Source of the DNA: Tachypleus tridentatus | Taxonomy: Eukaryota; Arthropoda; Merostomata; Xiphosura; Limulidae | DNA: 64,000 bases | Reading direction: 5' to 3' | NCBI RefSeq assembly: GCF_004210375.1 | Contig: NC_134834.1 | Coordinates: 89,346,170 to 89,410,169 of the forward strand | Shown here: positions 45,495 through 56,222 of the stretch, one piece after another | Layout of the letters: each line of letters starts with the position of its first letter | Position numbering within the stretch: the stretch's first letter is position 1 | The notes under the pieces: generated by a model | What the model was told of the DNA's origin: nothing | Databases searched by the model: none | The model's input: the letters and a program-made list of their open reading frames with translations, nothing else | Position numbers and translations under genes: made by a program

Positions 45495-46249
45495 GTAAAG
45501 GTTTTGATTTTGTGATTTTTATTTTTGTTAAAACACGTGTAAAAATAGATTTAGAAGTCATTGAAGCTATGAATCATGTAATTTGTAATGTAGACTAAGA
45601 ACATATAACCAAGTACATTTTACTTTGTAACAAAACTTTTAGAACATCAAATCAAGCAAACTTGCTCTAATTTAAGTCTTCTCCTTGAAATGAATAAATT
45701 TTTTCTAGCTTTCTAAAGAATTTATTTGTGTATAACAATTAAACTAACTCTAAATTTTTAAATTAGTGCAGTGCTTCCTTTAAAAGAAAATTTTCAACCG
45801 ATATTACCATGGCAACTGCTATTTTACAAGATATTTTACTGGTTTTGTGGTTTTGTTTACGATGAAGCATTATTTTACCTCATAAGAAATACTTTTTAGT
45901 CGTACATAATAACCAATTTATCATGATGCCAAAGGCTGCACGACATTTTGTTTCAGAATACGTAAGAGAGCGTATTAAAAAATAAGAAATTTTCTTTTAT
46001 CAATACGTTTCTCATTCAAAGCACAGCTGATCTCTGCTTTTATGACATTTGACATTAAAAAGAAGAAAAATGCTCCAGAACGAAATAGAATTAAAGATTT
46101 TGTTACATCAATGAAACTTCGTATTGTAGTATGAAGTAGTATGTTATTCCCAGGAGCACTGAATACTTTAAGGGTAATATCTAAATAAATTGAGGAACGT
46201 CAAGGAATGTATCATTGAGTTGAATGTGAATTCTTACTGAGTTTGAAGA
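45495..46249. other. No feature recognised
   Basis: AT-rich; no gene or repeat seen. Confidence 0.5.
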
Positions 46250-46530
46250 GGTCCGGCATGGCCAGGTGGGTTAAGGCGCTCGACTCGTAATCTGAGCGTC
46301 GCAGGTTTGAATCCAGTCGCACCAAATATTGCCGACCTTTTAGACGTGGGGGCGTTATAGTATTACGATCAATTCCACTATTTGTTCGTAAAAGGTAACC
46401 GAAGAGTTGGCGGTGGGTGGTGGTGACTAGGTGCCTTCCTTCTAGTCTTACACTGCTAAATTAGGGACGGCTAGCGCAGATAGCTCTCCAGTAGCTTTGT
46501 GCGAAATTCAAAAACAAAAAAAAGAGAAAT
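46250..46530 (+). mobile_element. SINE-A, full length, with TSD
   Basis: Perfect 10-bp TSD AGTTTGAAGA at 46240-46249 and 46531-46540. Head GTCCGGCATGGCCAGGTGGG, B box GGTTTGAATCC, tail GTGCGAAATTCAAAAACAAA. Confidence 0.95.
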
Positions 46531-47254
46531 AGTTTGAAGAACGAGACGAAACGTTAAGGTAAAACTTGATTAATAACCAATCAAAGAAATGAGTGGCTCA
46601 ATCAAGTTGTTTTTCTGCAACGAAGTTTTAGCCCTACATTTTATTTTAAAATACGAGAATATAGCATTTTATGTGTATGGGATTAGAAAATGCTGTCAGT
46701 ATGAAAGCGCATACGCTACTCACATCACTGACGGTTATTACAAAAGTAAAATACAGGAGGACTTAGTTAGCCTCAAGGTATCGCCTGCCCTGTCAACTGA
46801 AGATATCATTGTCCTATTTTGTACGGTGTGCTCTGCTATATAGCAATATTTCTCACAAGAAAGTTTACACAACACCATACGGCGAGGATTCAGAACGAAG
46901 GAAGCTGGAACGAAAGGAAATAAGACACATTTCTTGAGTTACATTATTTCGTCAAAACTGATTTAAACGTACCTAGAAAAGGTGGATGTATGAAAAAAAT
47001 ATGGAATATTCTAGGCGAAACTAAATAAGTTAGGAAACAGGGAATTCGTTTAGTGTACTGTAATCGTATATGTTAATTTTTCTTCAATTTGAGGTAGACG
47101 TTTAAACTCTAATTTTAAGATTTCATGGAAAAATTGAAAAGCGTAAGATTCGACGTGAATTTTCTATAAACTTAAAATTAAATTGGTGGTAATTTTTAAA
47201 TATTATTCTTATTTTTCGTGACTAACTAAGTTATAAATGAAAAATATGAAAGTG
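46531..47254. other. Unassigned, one 84-codon open frame
   Basis: The plus frame 46589-46843 (MSGSIKLFFCNEVLALHF...) has no recognised domain or splice signals. Otherwise AT-rich. Confidence 0.35.
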
Positions 47255-47530
47255 GTTTGGTTTGTTTATTTTGAATTTCGCGCAAAGTTGCACGAGGGTT
47301 ATCTGCGCTATCCCTCCCTGACTTAGCAGTGTAAGACTAGAGGGAAGGCAACTAGTCTTCTCCACCCACCTCCAACTCTTGGGCTACTCGTGTACCAGCG
47401 AACAGTGTGATTGACCGTCACATTATAACGCTCCCACGGCTGAAAGGGCGAACATGTTTGGTGTGACAGGGATTTGAACCCGCAAAATACGAGTTGAGTG
47501 TCTTAGCCATCTGGCCATGCAAGGCCTATT
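47255..47530 (-). mobile_element. SINE-A, full length, with short TSD
   Basis: 6-bp TSD AAAGTG at 47249-47254 and 47531-47536. Tail GAATTTCGCGCAAAGTTGCA, head GGCCATGCAAGGCC. Confidence 0.9.
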
Positions 47531-47536
47531 AAAGTG

Positions 47537-48330
47537 TGAATATAGTTAATATATCGGATATGAAAAATATTTCTAAATGTTAAATTACAAATGTTGCAAT
47601 TTATGAAGAAATTTCATTGATTATTTTTTACGTCATTAGATGTTACTTCCAAATATATGTATCTGAAATTCTAAAATACTGAAAAACTCAGATGCCATAA
47701 TTTTTTTCGTAGAAATTAGTTACATTAGACAGTTAGTCTTACACATTGTTTGATATGAACTATCCGGAGTTCTCAGTAAGTAAAAAAGACGTGATGAGTT
47801 AGGAATTCACTGATTCAGTAATTTGTTTTTCCTATGTGCTGTGCTAGAATGTCACGGTAATATTTATAGTTGGCAGTTATGAAAAATTTATCGATAGTTT
47901 TATCCCGATATCGAAAACAGCAATAAAAAAGAAGACAGAGGCTATCAAACTATTATACCTCATTCATCAAATAAACTTTTAACCAACAAATAAAAATACT
48001 TTCTTGGCATAAAATATATTAAATTCTGATATAACTCAAACCTGATGTGAAAGGAAAGTATGGCCAAGTAAGGAAAAACTAAGTGATAATGTTGTCAGGC
48101 TTAACTTGAGTAAACGAGAACGCACTAGCACCTTATATGTGTGGTAAAAACTTTCTATTAACTGTGAATGTAGTTATTTTGTTCTGTAGAATTGTGCTAG
48201 AAGAACTGCGTAACTTGATGTCATTAAGGTGCTACTTATGAGTTTCAGACCAGTAGATGGATTTTAGAAGTAGGAGAAAAACAAATCCTAAAATAGGACT
48301 TATCTCAAACAAGTTTTAAATAGTGTTTTG
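47537..48330. other. No feature recognised
   Basis: AT-rich; nothing assigned. Confidence 0.5.
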
Positions 48331-48575
48331 GTCTGGTATGGCCAGGTGGTTAAGGCACTCGACTCATAATCCGAGTTCAAATCCCCCTGACACCAAACAT
48401 CCTGGCTCTTTCAGCCGTGGGTGCTTTATAATGTGACGGTCAATCCCACTATTTGTTGGCGGTGGGTGATGATGATTAGCTACCTTCCTTCTAGTCTTAC
48501 ACTGCTAAATTAGAAACGGCTAGCGCAGATAGCTCTGGAGTAGCTTTGCGCGAAATTCAAGCCAAAACAAATTCA
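48331..48575 (+). mobile_element. SINE-A at the flank of inverted duplication arm 2
   Basis: Head GTCTGGTATGGCCAGGTGGT; the region around the B box and the core are shortened; tail TGCGCGAAATTCAAGCCAAA. It is the same insertion as the truncated SINE at 19366-19437, sharing the flank AACACATCATCAAGTG. Confidence 0.92.
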
Positions 48576-49095
48576 ACACATCATCAAGTGTGATCCTGGC
48601 TGCACAGTAATTAATTTGATATGAACTGGGGCAGATAAAAGTAGCAACAGGAAATAATAAAAACAAAGTTTCTAAATGGGTGTTTTCCCTGATAGATCAT
48701 TTGTAAAATCAAGGCTTATGGCTCTAGAAATTAGGATTTGATCCCTGCGATAGAATAGCATATACACCTTATTGTGAATTTCTTGTTTTACAAAACAAAT
48801 ATATAATGTTGTTATTGTTTGTTATCAAGCATAAAATTACACAAACAGCTATCTGTACTTTGCCCAACAAGAGTATCAAAACCATGTTTTGACATACCAG
48901 TGTATCACTGGGGAGGCAGCAAAATTAATAGTGAGCTTAGCAACCAAGAATGGCTTTAATATATTTCTATTGTTAAATAAATAAAAGCTACATCCTATAG
49001 ACAATAAAAATATAAGGTTTGATAAATCTGAGAAGTACGCCAGATATGTAATATCATGTCGTATGGTAGGTTCTTGGCTAATCGGTGTAAATTAA
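48553..49095. repeat. Inverted duplication, arm 2 (partner 18836-19437)
   Basis: Reverse complement of arm 1, running from the SINE-A tail through TGATCCTGGCTG, GGTGTTTTCCCTGATAGATC, and a SINE-B (48818-48922), to GGTTCTTGGCTAATCGG. Confidence 0.92.
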
Positions 49096-50616
49096 GCAAT
49101 CTTAACTTCTAGTGTTTATCTTTATTTCTCTGGTATTATTTTACTAACATGTTTAATACATCTGCAGGAAAATAATTTCCGTTCTCTCTAATTTTGTTTT
49201 AGTGGTGTTCATGTACTTAGTGGCGTATAAAACAAAACATTTGTTTTTGATATGGTTATGGTTATATAGACAATAATTTTATTACTTTTCAGGTAAAGCA
49301 TTATCCCCTTATAGTTCACTTCAAAATTATTTATTTACAAAGAATTAACCATATCTGAATATTCTACAGAAAAAAAAGCAGTTATGGATAAGACTTAAAT
49401 TCGTGAATGATATATATATATATGTGTGTGTATATACCAAATTTCTCTTACACTAGAAAACACGTATTTTAACAATAGTGAAATAAATAATCAGTTGGAT
49501 TATTGATATTGTTAAACTTATTACTCAAACTAATCTACAATTTTTTTACAACTTCAGTTATAGCATCACCTGCGCTAGTTAACCTTTTTAGTATGGATAT
49601 TTTAAAAGTTAATTAGCACATATTAACCTCACTAGTGATTATGAGGATTGTGTGCTCGTGTTCTATTACTGTCAGAAGATCCTCTGTAATTTAGAGATGT
49701 GGCAGCGCGTTAAGAATGATATTAAATCCAAATATTTGATCAGGAAAAAGTAATTTTATGGTGGTTGCTTTTATTCATTGTTTCTTTTTGTTTTTGAATG
49801 AGTAGAAAATTACTAACGTCTACACGCAGATAACCCTCGCGTAGCTAGCTGGCTGTGCGCGAATATTCTAAGTAATAACAATCTAAAGTAAATTAAAACT
49901 GTTTTTTCTTTGTTCATTACTTCCATTCTCCATGTAACGCTTAATAAATAGTTGCTTTCTCTGTTCCACGATACCAGGGTATTTTAAAATAATTATTTGT
50001 TATCCTTAAGCCTAATATTTCAGGCTTATTTACATAGATAGCAAAATATACATATAACATATAAATAATAATAGTAACAATTACATTCTAAGTCATATTT
50101 TCATCGGGAAGCTAAGACCTCCAATTAATACCACGTTTTTCAAAGTAAAAATATAATTATAAGTTATTCCAGATTTTGCACGAGTATAATGAAGTACCAC
50201 AGCTCAACCATTTTATATTTGCTAGCATTTATAAATAATTTCAATAAAACATAGATTTTAAATTTATTTTTATCAGTAGTCATGTACATAACATAAACTA
50301 ACAATTAAAGAAAAATCATATTTACTTCAAGAGAAAATGTGCTGTGGGAAATGTTGTTGACTTTATTTTAAGAAAAACCTTCACAATGAAGTATCTGTTG
50401 CGAGGATCGAGCCCCAAATGTTTACCGTTATAATTACTGAGACAATAGGTGACAATTTAGAAGTTAAGATTAAAAGTTCAAACAGATAGACTGTTCCAAA
50501 GTGTTGAAAAAATTAAGTTTGCAAATGTAGAACATTGTTATCTAAACCAAAGTCGTTAAAGTTAATGAGCTAAGAAGGAAATCCTTCGAAACGTTGTTCT
50601 CTTCTTATCACTAAAA
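49096..50616. other. No gene; one SINE-A relic
   Basis: A SINE-A 3' relic lies at about 49803-49866 (CAGATAACCCTCGCGTAGCT ... GTGCGCGAA). A TA/TG microsatellite is at 49410-49435. Otherwise AT-rich. Confidence 0.5.
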
Positions 50617-51124
50617 GTGTTAATATCCATACCAGTCGTTCTGAGATACGTTAACAAGGAAATCGTTATAACAAAGAACAAGGTCCAAATATTGTTCTCT
50701 TCATCTTATTACTGGCCCGGCATGGCCAAGCGTGTTAAGGCGTGCGATTCGTAATCCGAGGGTCGCGGGTTCGCATCCCCGTCGCGCCAAACATGCTCGC
50801 CCTTTCAGCCGTGGGGGCGTTATAATGTTAGGTCAATCCCACTATTCGTTGGTAAAAGAGTAGCCCAAGAGTTGGCGGTGGGTGGTGATGACGAGCTGCC
50901 TTCCTTTACACTGCTAAATTAGGGATGGCTAGCACAAACAGCCCTCGAGTAGCTTTGTGCGAAATTCAAAAAACAAACAATCATCTTATTACCTTTGCTT
51001 CTATTTTCTAAGTGTTAATATCCATACCAGTCGTTCTGAGATACGTTAACAAGGAAATAGTTATAACAAAGAACAAGGTCCAAATATTGTTCTCTTCATC
51101 TTATTACCTTTGCTTCTATTTTGA
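50617..51124. repeat. Tandem duplication of about 114 bp, first unit split by a SINE
   Basis: GTGTTAATATCCATACCAGT through CTTTGCTTCTATTTT occurs twice: 50617-50712 plus 50993-51010, and 51011-51124. The first unit is interrupted by SINE-A at 50713-50980; the second is uninterrupted and so is the empty site. Confidence 0.95.
50713..50980 (+). mobile_element. SINE-A, reference full-length copy with perfect TSD
   Basis: 268 bp between 12-bp TSDs TCATCTTATTAC (50701-50712, 50981-50992). The head TGGCCCGGCATGGCCAAGCG, an anticodon-arm GATTCGTAATCCGAG and B box GGTTCGCATCCC resemble tRNA-Thr(CGU). Then come a GTGGGGGCGTTATAATG core, GCCCAAGAGTTGGCGGTGGG, CTGCTAAATTAGGGATGGCT, and the tail GTGCGAAATTCAAAAAACAA. 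Confidence 0.97.
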
Positions 51125-51179
51125 TGGGTATTTTTTGAGTGATATAAACATAAAATTTATAATAAATTGAGTATTAATG

Positions 51180-51282
51180 CTTGTTTGTAGTTTAATTACA
51201 AAGCTACACAAAGGGTTATCTCTGTTTTGCCAAGTACGAGCGTTGAAGTCCGCAGACATGTCATTCAGCCGCATTACATCCA
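51180..51282 (-). mobile_element. SINE-B
   Basis: Tail TTTAATTACAAAGCTACACA, GGGTTATCTCTGTTTTGCC, GTCCGCAGACATGTC and a degenerate head. Confidence 0.78.
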
Positions 51283-51302
51283 ACATCTCTCATATTAATG
51301 AT

Positions 51303-51536
51303 CTGAGGGCCGCGGATTCGAATACCTGTCGCACCAAACATGCTCGCTCTCTCAGCCGTGGAGGTGTTATAATGTGACGATCAATCCTACTATTCGTTAG
51401 TAAAAGAATAGCCCAAGAGAGGGTGGTGGGTGGTGATGACTAGTTGTCTTCTCTCTAGTCTTACACTGCTAAATTAGGAACGATTAGCACAGATAGCCCT
51501 CGTGTAGCTTTGCGCGAAATTAAAAAACAAACGAAT
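51303..51536 (+). mobile_element. SINE-A, 5'-truncated, with TSD
   Basis: Perfect 11-bp TSD ATATTAATGAT at 51292-51302 and 51537-51547. It begins in the tRNA anticodon arm (CTGAGGGCCGCGGATTCGAA) and ends AAATTAAAAAACAAACGA. Confidence 0.95.
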
Positions 51537-51547
51537 ATATTAATGAT

Positions 51548-52477
51548 GATTTTTGAACTTTTTTAGAGTAAATTTCAAGTAAAAAAATCGCTAATAGATA
51601 TTTAATATAAATACGGTATTAAACAGAGTAATTGTTTTAAAACTCTATTAAAACGACAATGAACGATAAAACTACAAGTCTTAACAAATATTTAATTAAA
51701 ATTAAAGAAATATCACTTCGCAGTATACGTTTGTAATTTCTTTCTCTTTTATGAATAACACATTTTTCATATTGAATTACTTTATACAAGACAGAATTTA
51801 AAACACTTGTTAACTAGAGAATCTAAACTTTCTCTCGCAAATAAAGTAATTTTCATTTCACACATGAGTCTTGTGATTTGTCTATAGATGTAGCATCTGA
51901 AAGACTGCATATTTATATCTTTCTTCAGGCAAGAAAAACAGGCATTATTGAGATAACAGCTATTCATCTTAAACTACGAAATAATATGAAAGAATGATGC
52001 GCGAAAGTGATTTGAAAATTGATCCGTTTTGTAAAGTTTTGAAAAGAAATAAAATTTTGAAATAGAATCCCTTTGTTTAGTAAAACTACGTATATGGATT
52101 TTTATGGAATAAATACTTCTGGTTTTCATCTGAGACTCAATAAATCTTATTTGTCAAAACGTCTAGAATATAATGTGTATGAAAACATGAATCATAAAGA
52201 GAAATGAGGTATGATATAAAAGAATTCAGTACAGCCGACATCGAAATTTAAATAAAATTAACTTTTTAGAACAGCGATGTCGGAATTACTTTCATCAGTT
52301 GTGTTATAAATCATTGGCTTTCAATTAATATCAAAAATGTTGTCATTACGGTTTGCTTGGACGAAAGTTATCATATAAAACATTATGTGGCAGGACACAT
52401 CAATTGAGAAACTATCTTAAATCACGGACAGTTTTCATCTCTTATAACTGAAGTGTGGTATCTACACTGACGATTAA
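51548..52477. other. No feature recognised
   Basis: AT-rich; the minus open frame 51782-51967 has no recognised domain. Confidence 0.5.
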
Positions 52478-52714
52478 TCACACTTTATCAAATGATGCTC
52501 TCGGCCGTGTGGCATAATTGGAACTATTTTCTGCGTCGCCAATTGTGTTCAGTCTGACCGTCATAAATAAGCACTGTTGCCTGACACCATAATTTCCATT
52601 ATAACAGGTTTCTTGATTATCTTTCCACAGACATTTATAATCAAAATCATGACCAAAACATCCAAAAGAAAAATCTCTTTCCAGAATTTTGAGGTCCTGG
52701 TTTTTATAATGCAA
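52478..52714 (-). CDS. Candidate Cys-rich exon or ORF, function unknown
   Basis: A 78-codon minus frame containing FGCFGHDFDYKCLWKDNQET followed by CYNGNYGVRQQC: four cysteines at spacing C-x8-C-x8-C-x10-C, with many aromatic residues and Gly/Asn. This looks more like an extracellular disulphide-rich segment than random AT-rich translation. A potential donor G|GTCAG lies at 52559/52558 just after the cysteine block. An upstream acceptor AAACCAG near 52703 is weak (no pyrimidine tract). Downstream residues in the frame (VRLNTIGDAENSS...) would be intron if the donor is used. I do not recognise the family. Chance or an old pseudogene exon is possible. Confidence 0.3.
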   Translation of the reverse strand: MHYKNQDLKILERDFSFGCFGHDFDYKCLWKDNQETCYNGNYGVRQQCLFMTVRLNTIGDAENSSNYATRPRASFDKV

Positions 52715-53380
52715 TGATTTCTAAGCTTCTCGCTGCTCTGATACATCTAACCAATCTATGTTGCTGTCTCAAAACTTTATTGGAATTGGATTAGAGAACT
52801 TGAGGAGCACGTGGGCGAATGGGATTGCAGTGATTACTGTTGGTGTGGCAGTTTTTTATCTTGGAAGCACAATTTGATTTAAAGGCGTGATTTTAAGTTT
52901 GTGAACACTTTGGTTTTTTAATTATTTTGTTAGTACTAAATATATTTTAAAGTTGGAGCATTCTCGTTTTAACTCTAACTTTTACCTTATGAATTAAAAC
53001 ATTGTCTTATGATTTCTGAATACGTTGTTATCCTCAACACTATGGAACGTGTTTTGTCGTTTCCAATGAGAACACAAAAGATTTCATTCTTCGTAATATT
53101 GTAGCCCTTGGGTGTACTTGGATTACGTTTCACTCCGTGGAAAACACTTAAACATATTCCCTGATGATGTTGCCCATTAAATATTCTGAAATTCGCCTTG
53201 AACTAAACACACAACTTCTAAACATGTTGTCCCGCAGTGTCACAGCTTGCATCTATGGTGATACCCTCATTGTATTAGCAAATGAAAGCCGTTCTTGTAA
53301 AATGCAACTAATATACCAAGTCGGTGTCAAACGATATCTATTATTGTTGTCGAAAAAAACACAAGATGTTTAAATTCTGA
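52715..53380. other. No certain feature
   Basis: The plus frame 53164-53373 (69 aa) has no recognised domain. Otherwise nothing seen. Confidence 0.4.
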
Positions 53381-53642
53381 GTTTGTTTGCTTGTTTGTTT
53401 TTGAATTTCGGCAAAGCTACACGAGGACTATCTGCGCTATCCGTCTCTAATTAAGCAGTGTAAGACTAAAGGGAAAGCAGCTAGTTATCACCACCCACCG
53501 CCAACACTTGGGCTACACTTTTACCAACGAAGAGCGGGATTGACCGTAACATTACAACACCCTGACGGGTGAAAGGGTGACTTGAACCCGCGACCCTCAG
53601 ATTACAAGTCGAGTGCCTTAAACACCTGGCCATGCTAGATCC
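53381..53642 (-). mobile_element. SINE-A, full length
   Basis: Tail TTTTTGAATTTCGGCAAAGC to head GGCCATGCTAGATCC; a short deletion removes part of the CATGTTTGG core. Confidence 0.92.
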
Positions 53643-54365
53643 TTAATCTGGCGAAAAGCAAACTTAAATCATTAGGTTGATGATGATATAGATTCGCCTT
53701 CATTTCTTTTATTGTTGTTAAGCTTTACCTTTTTAGCTTAAACTGCTTTATTTTAGGGTTAACTATCACATCCGTAGTACTAAGCGATATAATATTGCAG
53801 AACTTCTTAGTGGTCTTCAAATACTTGTTGCTATTTTTGTTCTCTTCTAAATCTCAATGTTTACTGTTTTGCCAAATGTTATTCTACAATTCTCCAACAC
53901 GGATAATATTTTCCATGATTTCTTTAGTCTTAAAAAATAGAATATATACCAAATTCGTTCTTCAACAATTCAGTCTTCTCTTGCAGAACGAATGCGTTCT
54001 TCTCATATTTTAAATTAAATTTTGGTTTGCATCTTCACACGTTATAGTGACCACGTGGAAAGATAAAGAGTTTCATGTATTAGCGTCTGTGATTTCCACC
54101 AGAAATCTGTAGTTTTAATTAACAACAACGAATTGTTATAAAAACATAATTAAGTATTTTTCTAATCTTCACAGGGAAGATGTAACATATTTACCCGCAA
54201 AATAAAACAACTTATATTCACAGGAATTCCAATGAACTGGCAGATTCATATTTTCCTTGTTAAATCTCTTTATATTATTCAATGTCTTCCTGATCTGTAG
54301 GAAAAACTGACCATAATATTTTATTATAAAGATCTAAATGAAAAAAAATGTTTAGTTTGTACTGA
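53643..54365. other. No feature recognised
   Basis: AT-rich; the plus frame 53795-54013 is hydrophobic low-complexity sequence without a recognised domain. Confidence 0.5.
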
Positions 54366-54492
54366 ACGCCCCCAGTGGCACAGCGGTATATCTGCAGACT
54401 TACAACGCTAGAATCCAAGTTTCGATACCCTTGGTGGGCAATGCACAGATAGCCCATTGCATTACTTTGTGCTTCATAACAAATAAACAAAC
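54366..54492 (+). mobile_element. SINE-B, full length
   Basis: Head CGCCCCCAGTGGCACAGCGG, ACGCTAGAATCCAAGTTTCG, tail CACAGATAGCCCATTGCATT and AACAAATAAACAAAC. Confidence 0.92.
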
Positions 54493-54777
54493 TTTAAATG
54501 ACTTTCAAAAAATTTGAAACAATAAATATAAGAAAAGTTTCACATATAGTGAAAAATTGTTACTGCTGAGAAGGGCATATATCAAATAATTATAGATTTA
54601 TGTTAAAAGTTATCTTCATTCTTTTCTTATAAACTCCCGGTGTTATTCATATTTAACTGCATTTATGGTCCTTGGAATTATAAGAAATCAATAATCAGGT
54701 GTATCGAAAGATAGAAAAATGAGACAAATGTGTCAAGTCTTTTAATCTCTTCCACAAAATCCACTTGCATCAACCAT

Positions 54778-54900
54778 TCCTCTCAATAGCAAAACAATAA
54801 ATCTGTAGGCATACAATGCTAAAGATGGGATTTCCAAACCCATTATGAGTAGAGTACAGATAGCGTTTTGTGACCTTAACAAGAATGAAACAAACAACAA
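54778..54900 (+). mobile_element. SINE-B, degenerate
   Basis: CTCAATAGCAAAACAATAAA head, ATGCTAAAGATGGGATTTCC core, TACAGATAGCGTTTTGTGAC tail. Confidence 0.7.
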
Positions 54901-54933
54901 AAACAAAACATGATAGTTATTAGTTAGGAATGT

Positions 54934-55209
54934 TTATTTGTTATTGAATTTCGCCCAAAGCTACACGTGGGCTATCTACGCTAGTCGTCCCTAACTTAAC
55001 GTTGTAAGACTATAGGGAAGGCAACTAGTCATCACCATCCACCGACAACTCGTGGGCTACTCTTATACCAACGAACAGTGGGATTGACCATAACTTATAA
55101 CGCCCCCATGACTGAAAAGGTGATCGATCACGTTTGATGTGTCAATGATTCGAGCCCATAACTCTCAGAGTACAAGTCGAGCGCCCTAACCACTTGGCCA
55201 TGCAGGGCC
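54934..55209 (-). mobile_element. SINE-A, full length
   Basis: Tail TTGAATTTCGCCCAAAGCTA to head GGCCATGCAGGGCC. Confidence 0.93.
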
Positions 55210-55357
55210 ATTACTTACGATTATAAAATGATCGTAACTGTGTATTCGAAGTAAGTATAAAAAGATCTGAACTACAAATAAAATGAATAATCCCAGGTCG
55301 GTGTAACTAGCGTGATAAAACGGTTGTACTCTAAAAAAAACGATTTTAAGCATTTTT

Positions 55358-55450
55358 CGTGATTGTTGTTATGCGCTAAGCCATAACAGAATTGGTTATC
55401 TGAGTTCTGTCCACCTCAGGTTTTGAAACCAAATTTTTGATATTGTTTAA
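55358..55450 (-). mobile_element. SINE-B relic
   Basis: TGCGCTAAGCCATAACAGAA tail and GTTCTGTCCACCTCAGG core; the head is decayed. Confidence 0.6.
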
Positions 55451-55847
55451 AACACATTAGTGAGACATGTATCAACTATTTTGCTGTTCAACGCTGTACA
55501 GTTTTTTTTTTTTTGTACTTGCAGTTGTTTGTTTTCGTAAAAGTTGTAAGGTCATTTGAGTACCTAATTCTCCAAACTTACACGCAACACTAGTTTCGGC
55601 TTTATTTTTGCCACTATAAACTACTTGTGGTATTTCTATGTGAATCTATGGTTTTCTTTTCAGGAGTTATTAAGTATCAGTGAGAAAAATAATATTTTTA
55701 AAGCTTCTTAAATATTTCTATGCATTTTGAGTCAACAATGCTCCATCTAAATTAAAAGAGAAAAAAACTCCACAGCCCTGAGAGGTGGACTACAATAACT
55801 TAGAATATTTAGTTAAAAGCATGAATAATTCGTGATTTTGTTTGTTT

Positions 55848-56222
55848 GTTCGTAATTAAACACAAAGTTAAGCAATAGACTATCTGCGTTCTGCAGCCCG
55901 GCATGGCCAGGTGGTTAAGGAACTTGACTCTCAGTCCGAAGATCGTGGGTTCAAGTCCCCCTCAAACCAAACATGCTCGCCCTTTCAGCCGTAGGGCGTT
56001 ATAATCCCACTATTCGTTGGTAAAAGAGTAGCCCAAGAGTTGCTGGTGGGTGGTGATGACTAGTTGCCTCCCTCTAGTCTTACACTGCTAAATTAGGGAC
56101 GGCTAGCGCAGATAGCCTTTGTGTAGCTTTGCGCAAAATTCATAAATAAACAAAATCTACGTACTGCCCGCTACGGATATCGAAACCCTGATTTTAGCGG
56201 TGTGAATCCACAGGCATACAAT
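55848..56222 (-). mobile_element. SINE-B split by a nested SINE-A
   Basis: The left part 55848-55894 (TAATTAAACACAAAGTTAAG ... CTATCTGCGTTCTGC) and right part 56157-56222 (CTGCCCGCTACGGATATCGA ... GTGAATCCACAGGCATA) form one SINE-B interrupted by SINE-A 55895-56156. Confidence 0.93.
55895..56156 (+). mobile_element. SINE-A, full length, nested in SINE-B, with TSD
   Basis: TSD CTGCGTTCTGC (55884-55894) against CTACGTACTGC (56157-56167), two mismatches. Head AGCCCGGCATGGCCAGGTGG, B box GGTTCAAGTCCC. Confidence 0.94.

Noticed and set aside
50713-50790. Functional tRNA-Thr gene
   Set aside because: The tRNA-like head is always fused to the SINE body, has an extra base pair pattern unlike a mature tRNA (GTGTTAAGG D-arm) and recurs in dozens of copies with TSDs.
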